A DNA stretch of 64,000 bases, from assembly GCF_002198675.1 (NCBI RefSeq), contig NZ_MWLL01000189.1, forward strand, positions 73,096 through 137,095, in the 5' to 3' direction. The position numbers and the translations under genes are program-made. Origin of the DNA: Kineosporia sp. R_H_3. GTDB lineage: Bacteria; Actinomycetota; Actinomycetes; Actinomycetales; Kineosporiaceae. Positions 58,234-64,000 of this stretch are shown in pieces (positions within the stretch are counted from its first letter, which is position 1; every line of letters begins with the position of its first letter). A model generated the notes under the pieces. The model saw only the letters and a program-made list of their open reading frames with translations. It did not search any database and had not been told where the DNA came from.

Positions 58234-58798
58234 CGGCCGCGGCCGGACCGGTCGGGACGCTCGGCCGGCCCTCGGCGTAGTCCCACACCGCGCCGTCGAG
58301 CAGCTCGCGGACGGCGTCGAGGTGCCCTGCGTGGGTGCTCGTCTCGACGAGCACGTGGACGAGCACCTCCGCGAGGGTCGTCAGCCGCCACCCGCCCCAG
58401 GCGCCCTCCGGCCACCAGGCGGGCGGCGTCACGGCGGGCAGCCCCTCGACCGAGGCGGTCGCCGCCGCGACGTCCCTGCGGTAGGTCGTGAGGACGTCGT
58501 CGGCAGGGCGGTGGTCGGGGACGGCGAACTCGTCGTGGTCGTCGTCGGCCGTGGCGTCGCCGTGGGTGCCGTGCACGACCTCGGAGAACCAGAACGTCGT
58601 CATCGACGTGAGGTGCTGCAGCATCCCGAGGCAGCTCCACCCCGACGGCAGCACCGGCCGGCGCAGCGCCTCGTCGTCCAGGCCGTCGAGGATCCCCGCG
58701 ACGCGGGCCTGCTGCGCGCGCAGCGTCGAGAGCAGGGCAGCGGTGTCGGTCTCGGTGTGGATGTCGGTGCCAGTGTCGGTCGCGGTGCTGGTGGACAT
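58223..58798 (-). CDS. DinB-like/DUF664 family protein
   Basis: A 191-aa four-helix metalloenzyme-fold protein of the DinB superfamily. A low-complexity leader of Thr, Asp and Glu (residues 3-18) is followed by LSTLRAQQARVAGILDGLDD, then LPSGWSCLGMLQHLTSMTTFWF with the first metal-binding His, and VETSTHAGHLDAVRELLDG with two later His residues. Members often use mycothiol or bacillithiol as cosubstrate, which fits the mshC in this window, but its substrate is unknown. ATG at 58798 follows AGGAG. Its stop overlaps the convergent serine hydrolase gene by 11 bp. Confidence 0.88.
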   Translation of the reverse strand: MSTSTATDTGTDIHTETDTAALLSTLRAQQARVAGILDGLDDEALRRPVLPSGWSCLGMLQHLTSMTTFWFSEVVHGTHGDATADDDHDEFAVPDHRPADDVLTTYRRDVAAATASVEGLPAVTPPAWWPEGAWGGWRLTTLAEVLVHVLVETSTHAGHLDAVRELLDGAVWDYAEGRPSVPTGPAAAVTT

Positions 58799-58881
58799 GT
58801 CGGCTCCTCGGACGGTCGCTCCGGCGGGCCGGCCGGCCCACCGAGCACGTGTCGGAGCCGCCCGGCCCGGATCGACGTCGG

Positions 58882-60237
58882 CTACGCCGCGGCGACCGGG
58901 ATCCGTTCCACCGCCCGCACGGTGCGGCTCCACGGCCGGACCGTCATCCGGATGTGGTCACCGCTGTGGCACCGGTCCCGCAGGTCGGCGGGCAGCGACC
59001 AGGCCGTCGTCCGGTCGCTCGACCCGTCGTCGACGGCCAGGTGGTAGGTCTCGACCCACGCCGAGTCCTCGCCGCGCCCCACGTGGTGCTCCTCGAGCCA
59101 CAGCACCTCGCCGACGACCTCACGCTCGGCACCGATCTCGAGCACCGTCGCGGCGATGCGCAGCAGCACCCGGACACCGACCGCGAGCAGGACGACGACC
59201 CCGGCCAGGCGCAGGGCCGGGAGCAGGGCGCCGTCCGGGGACCAGCCCGCCGCGGCGGGGACCCAGAAGAGGGTGAAGGTGCAGGCGGCCACCACGCCGA
59301 CGAGCCACAGCCCGTAGAGCGTCGTCCCGCCGGCGGACCGCCCGGCGAGGAAGCCCCGCGGGTAGCGGACCTCCACCTGCCGCCACGTGCCGCCGAACGA
59401 CGACCAGACGACGCCCCGGTCCCCGCGGCCGAACCGGACGAGACGGTCGAGTCCGCGGGTCAGGCCGAGCGCCCGGGCGTGGGCGAGCCGCCGCCCCTGC
59501 ACGGCGACGTCGGCCGGCGCCGCGGCCCGCAGGAGCTCGTCCCGGCCGAGGTGGGTCCCGTGCCCGAGCCAGGCGGACGCCGCCCGCCGTCCGGAGCGCG
59601 TGAGCCGCTCCCCGTCGAAGCGTCCCCAGACCGGGCCGAGCAGCACCACCAGGGTCACCGCCGCGACGGCGAACAGGATGTTCCCCGGCTCCGTCGTGTC
59701 CTCCGCCCTGGCGACGGCCAGGGCACCGACCGCCAGCGCAGGCACGAGGGCCGCCGCGACGAGGACGCACCGCAGCACCCACCCGGCGCGCGCGCAGGTG
59801 AGCCGGCGGGCGCGGGTCGCCTCGACGACGGCCTCGCGCACGTCGTCCTCCTCGGGCGCCCCGGCCCGGGCGGCGAGCGCGGGCAGCGGGACGGGACCGC
59901 CACGACCCAGGCTCCGGACCCGGGCCAGGACGAGCGACTCCAGACGGTCGAGCCCGTCGACGGGTCTGCCCGGCCGGACCGTCGCCGGACCGCCGGCCGG
60001 GGCGTCGACGACGAGGACCCCGCGCCCGGCGAGGTCCACGAGCGTGGCCGCGGCCGCCGCCTCCGTGCCCGGCCCGCCGACGAGGAACGCGACCACGCCG
60101 GGCGGGAGGTCGTCGGGCGGTTCGGGCGAGGCCGGTCCGGGGGCCGGGCGGCCGAACCGGGTGAGGACGTGGGCGGCGGCGGTGACGACGCCCCAGCCGA
60201 GGAGGGCGGCGACAACCAGGACGAGATCGTGCGACAC
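58882..60237 (-). CDS. DUF2207-like membrane protein (short form)
   Basis: A 451-aa paralogue of the protein at 53895-55586. An N-terminal helix (about 4-26) is followed by the same winged-helix-like segment, LPPGVVAFLVGGPGTEAAAAATLVDLAGRG. Membrane pairs lie at about 155-200 and 295-345. FGGTWRQVEVRYPRGFLAG and ETYHLAVDDGSSDRTTAWSLP match the longer paralogue, but the extra C-terminal domain is absent. It has no lemA beside it. GTG at 60237 follows GGAG by 7 nt. Function unknown. Confidence 0.65.
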   Translation of the reverse strand: MSHDLVLVVAALLGWGVVTAAAHVLTRFGRPAPGPASPEPPDDLPPGVVAFLVGGPGTEAAAAATLVDLAGRGVLVVDAPAGGPATVRPGRPVDGLDRLESLVLARVRSLGRGGPVPLPALAARAGAPEEDDVREAVVEATRARRLTCARAGWVLRCVLVAAALVPALAVGALAVARAEDTTEPGNILFAVAAVTLVVLLGPVWGRFDGERLTRSGRRAASAWLGHGTHLGRDELLRAAAPADVAVQGRRLAHARALGLTRGLDRLVRFGRGDRGVVWSSFGGTWRQVEVRYPRGFLAGRSAGGTTLYGLWLVGVVAACTFTLFWVPAAAGWSPDGALLPALRLAGVVVLLAVGVRVLLRIAATVLEIGAEREVVGEVLWLEEHHVGRGEDSAWVETYHLAVDDGSSDRTTAWSLPADLRDRCHSGDHIRMTVRPWSRTVRAVERIPVAAA

Positions 60238-60379
60238 GGGCGAACTCCACAGGGCGGTGCGGATCGGTCACCGCTGCGATGATCACACGGGCGCGTCGGT
60301 TCCCTCCACGTCTTCGGTGATTCCGCGGCCGCGGCGCTGCGCCCCCCTGGACTCGTCGGCGGATCCGGTTCGGGGACCA

Positions 60380-60406
60380 TGTCGAGGACGGCGCGACCGC
60401 TCCGAC
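60380..60406 (+). promoter_or_regulatory. Predicted ECF42-type promoter upstream of the YciI gene
   Basis: TGTCGA (60380-60385), a 17-nt spacer and CGAC (60403-60406). ECF42 sigma factors described in Streptomyces use TGTCGA in the -35 region and CGA/TC in the -10 region. The site lies 36 nt before the YciI start, giving a leader with AGGGAG, and precedes the operon encoding the sigma factor itself. Confidence 0.55.
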
Positions 60407-60442
60407 GAGTCACCGACAGCAGCCGACGCCCAGGGAGAGCCC

Positions 60443-60835
60443 GTGAAGTACGTCATCCTCATCCACTCCAACCCCGAGCCGTGGGGGCACCCGACCGAGC
60501 ACTACACCGCCGAGGGCCGGGCCCAGTCGCCCGAGGACCGCGAGAAGGCCGACCGCGCGTTCGACGCGCTCATGGAGGGCCTCGTCGCCTCCGGCGAGTT
60601 CGTCACCGCCGAGGCGCTCGCCGACCCGGCGTCGGCGACCCTCTACCGGTGGGCGCCCGACGGGCACGTCGCGACCGACGGGCCGTACGCGGAGACCAAG
60701 GAGCACCTCGCCGGCTTCTTCCTCGTCGACGTCGCGAGCCCGGAGCGCGCGCAGGAGATCGCGGCGCAGTTCGTCGGCCCGGGCAGCGCCGTCGAGCTGC
60801 GGCCGGCGATGTGGGGCGGTGGCCCGGACGAGTGA
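60443..60835 (+). CDS. YciI/DGPF family protein, partner of the ECF42 sigma factor
   Basis: A 130-aa YCII-related protein. VKYVILIHSNPEPW begins the fold, and DGPYAETKEHLAGFFLVDVAS is the DGPF signature. Such proteins are the most frequent neighbours and known targets of ECF42 sigma factors; their biochemical function is not established. GTG at 60443 follows AGGGAG by 7 nt. The sigma factor gene starts 14 nt after its stop, so both share the predicted ECF42 promoter and the system is probably autoregulated. Confidence 0.9.
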   Translation: MKYVILIHSNPEPWGHPTEHYTAEGRAQSPEDREKADRAFDALMEGLVASGEFVTAEALADPASATLYRWAPDGHVATDGPYAETKEHLAGFFLVDVASPERAQEIAAQFVGPGSAVELRPAMWGGGPDE

Positions 60836-60848
60836 GCGGACCCCGCCG

Positions 60849-62207
60849 GTGACCGGGCCCGGCCTCCCGCGGCGCCCGCTCGAGGACGTGCTGCGGGAGG
60901 CGGCACCCGACGTCCTCGCGGTGCTCGTGCGCCGGTGCGGCGACCTCGACACCGCGGAGGACGCCGTCCAGGAGGCGATGCTCGCGGCGACGACGCAGTG
61001 GCCGCGGGACGGGCTGCCCGACAACCCGACCGGCTGGCTCGTCCGGGTGGCGGACCGCCGGCTCGTCGACCGGTACCGCAGCGAGAGCGCCCGGGCCCGG
61101 CGCGAGCGGGCCGCCGTCCTGCGGGAGCCCGCGGACCGGCTGCACGCGCCGGCCGCGGACGCCGGCGTGGACACCGACCCGGCCACCGCCGGCGAGGCGC
61201 CCGTCGACGACCAGGTGCACCTGTTCGCGCTCTGCTGCCACCCGGCCCTGAGCCGGCCCTCGCAGGTGGCGCTCACGCTGCGCTCGCTCGCCGGCCTCAC
61301 GACCCAGCAGATCGCACGCGGCTTCCTGGTGCCGGAACCGACCATGGCGCAACGGATCAGCCGGGCGAAGGCGCGGCTGCGCGAGTCCGGCGCCCGGTTC
61401 GGCACGCTCACCGCGGCCGAGCTCGCCGAGCGGATGTCGGCGGTGCTCCAGGTGCTGTACCTGGTCTTCACCGAGGGCCACACGGCCACGTCCGGGGCAG
61501 GGCTGTACGACGTGTCGCTGACGGCCGAGGCGATCCGGCTCACCCGGCGGCTCGCGACGCTGCTGCCCGGGGACGACGAGTGCGCGGGGCTGCTCGCGCT
61601 CATGCTGCTCACCGACGCCCGCCGGGCGGCGCGGACGGCGCCCGACGGTGCGCTCGTGCCCCTCGCCGAGCAGGACCGCTCGCTGTGGGACCGGGCCGCG
61701 GTGGCCGAGGCGGTCGCCGTCCTCGAGCGGGTGCTGCCGCGCGGCCACGTCGGGCCGTACCAGCTCCAGGCCGCCATCGCCGCGGTGCACGCGGAGGCAG
61801 AGCGGTGGGAGGACACCGACTGGCCGCAGATCAGCGTGCTCTACCGGATGCTCGACAGGATCGCGCCCGGGCCGGCCGTCACCCTCAACCTCGCCGTGTC
61901 GGTGGCGATGGAGCACGGTCCGGACGCCGCCCTGCGGCTGCTCGACCCGCTCCTCGACGACCCGGCGCTGCGCCGCCAGCACCGGCTGCACGCCGTCCGC
62001 GCGCACCTGCTCGACCGCCTCGGGCGCACCGACGAGGCGCGGGAGGCGTACGCGACGGCGGCGCGGCTCACGACGAGCATCACCGAGCAGCGCTACCTCA
62101 ACGCGAAGGCCGGGCGACTGCCGCGGGATCGAGGGGAGGAACCCGGTACGGCACCTCGTCGTCACAGCGGCGTGCAGGACGACCAGGAGTCGAGGACGTG
62201 GGGCTGA
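60849..62207 (+). CDS. ECF42-group RNA polymerase sigma factor with TPR-like C-terminus
   Basis: A 452-aa sigma factor. The sigma-2 region (about 10-85) has DTAEDAVQEAMLAATTQW and NPTGWLVRVADRRLVDRYR. The sigma-4 region (about 125-185) has LTTQQIARGFLVPEPTMAQRISRAKARLRE. A long C-terminal extension (about 190-430, DUF6596/TPR-like) is typical of ECF42 members and replaces a separate anti-sigma factor; in Streptomyces it is needed for activity. The signal is unknown. GTG at 60849 is chosen over the longer frame because sigma-2 begins right after it. Confidence 0.93.
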   Translation: MTGPGLPRRPLEDVLREAAPDVLAVLVRRCGDLDTAEDAVQEAMLAATTQWPRDGLPDNPTGWLVRVADRRLVDRYRSESARARRERAAVLREPADRLHAPAADAGVDTDPATAGEAPVDDQVHLFALCCHPALSRPSQVALTLRSLAGLTTQQIARGFLVPEPTMAQRISRAKARLRESGARFGTLTAAELAERMSAVLQVLYLVFTEGHTATSGAGLYDVSLTAEAIRLTRRLATLLPGDDECAGLLALMLLTDARRAARTAPDGALVPLAEQDRSLWDRAAVAEAVAVLERVLPRGHVGPYQLQAAIAAVHAEAERWEDTDWPQISVLYRMLDRIAPGPAVTLNLAVSVAMEHGPDAALRLLDPLLDDPALRRQHRLHAVRAHLLDRLGRTDEAREAYATAARLTTSITEQRYLNAKAGRLPRDRGEEPGTAPRRHSGVQDDQESRTWG

Positions 62208-62282
62208 GCGGGTCCCAGGAGCGGGAGCTGCGCGGCCTTCGAGCAGCGGGCAGCCGACCGCAGCCCGGCCAGGAGTAGCCCG

Positions 62283-63779
62283 TCAGGCCTGCGCGCGCGC
62301 CGCCGCCCGGCTCGACGCGGCGTGCTCGGTCGCCGCGAGGTGCGCGAGCTCGACGTCCGAGTTCTCCCGCCACCACGCCTGGCCCTCCTCGGGGAGGGTG
62401 TCGATCGGGTCGTAGTACGGGTAGGTCCGGGTCAGCGCCTCGGGGTCGGACGACTCGATGGACGTCCGGTAGTTCTTCGTCCAGCGGCTGATCCCGCGGA
62501 CCGCGTCGTACTCGGCGTTCTGGTGCACCCAGCGCTTGCCGACGAAGGGGACGTCGCACACGATGCGCGGCGTCGCGAAGCCCGGCAGGTAGCCCATGAT
62601 CCCGTGCTGGAGCTCCTGGGCGGCCGGCAGGCTGACCCGCCAGTGCTCGCTGAACGGGATCATGTCGCACATGTAGAAGTAGTACGGCGTGATCATCGCG
62701 CCGTCCTGCAGCCGGAAGCACAGGTCGAGCAGGTCGTCGACCTCCGCGTTGACGCCCCGCATGAGGACGCCCTGGTTGCGCACGTCGCGGACGCCGGCCT
62801 CGAGCATCGCCATCGTCGCCTCGGCGACGAGCGGGGTCACCGACTGGGCGGCGTTGACGTGGGTGTGGATCGCGAGGCTCACGCCGCGCTCGCGCGCCGT
62901 GCGGGCGACACGGGCGACGCCCTCGACGACGTCCGGCTGCAGCCAGTGCTGCGGCAGGCCCATGAGCGCCTTCGTCGCGAGCCGGATGTCCCGGATGTTC
63001 TCGATCTCGAGCAGCCGCACGATGAACGCCTCGAGGTTCTTCCACGGCATGTTCGCGACGTCGCCGCCGGAGACGACGACGTCACGGACCTCGGGGGAGC
63101 GGCGCAGGTACTCGACCATCCGGTCGGTGCGGTCGACCGGCTTGAGGTCGAACTTCAGCTTCTGGACGACGGGCGTCGAGTTCCCGACGAGGTCCATCCG
63201 GGTGCAGTGACCGCAGTACTGCGGGCACGTCGGGAGCAGCTCCGCGAGCACCTTCGTCGGGTACCGGTGCGTGAGCCCTTCGGCGACCCACATGTCGTGC
63301 TCGTGGAGGCTGTCGCGGGTCGCGAACGGGTGGCTCGGCCACTCGGTGAGGCGGTCGGAGAAGACCGGCAGCATGTAGCGGCGCACCGGGTCGGCGTAGA
63401 ACGCCGCGGTGAACGCCGGGCCGCCGGCCGGCGCGACGCCGTCCGTCGCCGGGACCATCGTGTTGAGCATCTGCGGCGGGACGAGCATCGACATCGTCGC
63501 CCGCTCGGCCTGGTCGCGCTCGAGGTCGGCGTAGAAGGACTCGTCGAGCAGGTCACCCATGAGCGCCTTGAGCTGGGCCGTCGTCTTGACGCAGTGCGCG
63601 CGCTGCCACTGGGCGCTGCGCCACTGCTCCTCGGTGACGTCCTTCCAACCGGGCAGGCGCGTCCAGTCCGGTTCGACGAGCTCGACCCGGCGGTAGCGGT
63701 ACGGCTGGCCGTGGGACGGCAGGAGGCCGGCGTCCGGCGAGGCGGCGGGCACCGGCGGGCTCGTCACGATGTCGGTCAT
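62283..63779 (-). CDS. kamA: Lysine 2,3-aminomutase (KamA-type radical SAM enzyme)
   Basis: A 498-aa radical SAM, PLP-dependent enzyme that converts L-lysine to L-beta-lysine. The Fe-S motif is C185-x3-C189-x2-C192 (CPQYCGHC). VVVSGGD and the TPYYFYMCDM segment are family landmarks. The residue expected to bind PLP is Lys415 in CDVPFVGKRWV; clostridial enzymes have a GGGGK-type loop here, so the loop differs. The divergent neighbour begins the next lysine degradation enzyme, supporting lysine as substrate. The ATG at 63779 is 6 nt after TACATT on the minus strand, consistent with leaderless mRNA. Confidence 0.88.
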   Translation of the reverse strand: MTDIVTSPPVPAASPDAGLLPSHGQPYRYRRVELVEPDWTRLPGWKDVTEEQWRSAQWQRAHCVKTTAQLKALMGDLLDESFYADLERDQAERATMSMLVPPQMLNTMVPATDGVAPAGGPAFTAAFYADPVRRYMLPVFSDRLTEWPSHPFATRDSLHEHDMWVAEGLTHRYPTKVLAELLPTCPQYCGHCTRMDLVGNSTPVVQKLKFDLKPVDRTDRMVEYLRRSPEVRDVVVSGGDVANMPWKNLEAFIVRLLEIENIRDIRLATKALMGLPQHWLQPDVVEGVARVARTARERGVSLAIHTHVNAAQSVTPLVAEATMAMLEAGVRDVRNQGVLMRGVNAEVDDLLDLCFRLQDGAMITPYYFYMCDMIPFSEHWRVSLPAAQELQHGIMGYLPGFATPRIVCDVPFVGKRWVHQNAEYDAVRGISRWTKNYRTSIESSDPEALTRTYPYYDPIDTLPEEGQAWWRENSDVELAHLAATEHAASSRAAARAQA

Positions 63780-63785
63780 TGGAGC

Positions 63786-63846
63786 AATGTACGGGAGATC
63801 CTGCGGTGATGTCAGCCTCCGACGGGACGATTTTCTGCACTACCCT
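63786..63846. promoter_or_regulatory. Divergent leaderless promoters of kamA and kdd
   Basis: TACATT (minus strand, 63786-63791) lies 6 nt before the kamA ATG, and TACCCT (plus strand, 63841-63846) lies 6 nt before the kdd ATG. Only 49 nt separate the two -10 boxes, so one regulator site could control both. Confidence 0.5.
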
Positions 63847-63852
63847 GGGCTC

Positions 63853-64000
63853 ATGACAGAGGTTGTCGAGACCCGCACCACCGTTCCGACCTCGCCCGTG
63901 GGCCTGCACCGGGTGCTCGAGCCGCACGGCGTCCTGCCGCAGGCGGCCTGGCGGCTCGACGCCGACCCGCAGATCCGCGCGGACGAGGTCCGGGTCCGCG
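63853..64000 (+). CDS. kdd: N-terminus of L-erythro-3,5-diaminohexanoate dehydrogenase (truncated by window)
   Basis: The first 49 codons are present. GLHRVLEPHGVLPQAAWRLD near residues 17-36 is the characteristic start of Kdd, the NAD-dependent dehydrogenase that oxidises 3,5-diaminohexanoate in lysine fermentation or degradation. The divergent kamA supports this. The rest lies outside the window, so catalytic residues cannot be checked. ATG follows a TACCCT box by 6 nt. Confidence 0.75.
   Translation, partial: MTEVVETRTTVPTSPVGLHRVLEPHGVLPQAAWRLDADPQIRADEVRVR

Noticed and set aside
60411-60419. CTGTCGGTG on the minus strand, as in the RecA-NDp motif
   Set aside because: The sequence at N8 spacing is GAGCGG, which is not a -10 box, and the nearest minus-strand start is about 180 nt away.

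Overview
This is a very GC-rich actinobacterial chromosome segment. Several things point to Actinomycetota: a complete Pup-proteasome locus, mycothiol ligase MshC, an F420-type luciferase-like oxidoreductase, PafBC, a TatA/TatC pair, many GTG starts, and many genes whose start codon lies 6-9 nt after a TANNNT -10 box, as expected for leaderless mRNAs. The gene order resembles Micrococcales or related lineages, but I cannot name a genus from the sequence alone.

Layout. (1) 1-6825 is a conserved actinobacterial block: aldo/keto reductase, F420-type oxidoreductase, uppP, a phosphatase, DUF3090, an SCO1664-type protein and mshC. (2) 6852-12984 holds three consecutive genes built from repeated SARP-type modules (winged helix plus BTAD), seven modules in all with no ATPase partner; the first gene ends in a membrane domain. 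This is the least familiar part of the window. (3) 13006-18364 has a PAC2 protein, metH and a HAD phosphatase. (4) 18546-24452 is a five-gene peptide-type ABC importer operon closed by a 17-bp terminator. (5) 24540-28952 has a MacB/FtsX-like exporter and a RecB-family nuclease. (6) 29023-52342 is the Pup-proteasome neighbourhood: site-2 protease, trmI, arc, dop, pup, prcB, prcA, pafA, two FKBP isomerases, DUF3866, pafB, pafC, a zinc-ribbon protein, tatA, tatC, a lipid-kinase-like gene and helY. Three minus-strand genes, including a NUDIX-DUF402 fusion, separate arc from dop. (7) 52364-58798 has a 5'-3' exonuclease, an Lrp/AsnC regulator, lemA with a DUF2207-like membrane protein, a haloalkane dehalogenase-like enzyme, a serine hydrolase and a DinB-like protein. 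(8) 58882-62207 has a second DUF2207-like protein and an ECF42-type sigma factor with its YciI/DGPF partner. (9) 62283-64000 has divergent lysine 2,3-aminomutase and the start of 3,5-diaminohexanoate dehydrogenase, the first steps of a lysine degradation route.

How the genes work together. Arc, PrcAB, Pup, Dop and PafA form a full pupylation, unfolding, proteolysis and depupylation system. PafBC, encoded just downstream, is known in mycobacteria to activate DNA-damage genes through the RecA-NDp promoter (TTGTCRGTG-N8-TAnnnT). By eye I find RecA-NDp-like promoters with exact N8 spacing before the RecB-family nuclease (8/9), the 5'-3' exonuclease (8/9), pafA (7/9) and arc (7/9). This suggests that a PafBC regulon including two nucleases and proteasome genes sits around pafBC itself. 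The ECF42 gene pair has a TGTCGA-N17-CGAC promoter that fits published ECF42 sites. I saw no tRNA, rRNA, CRISPR array, insertion sequence or prophage gene.
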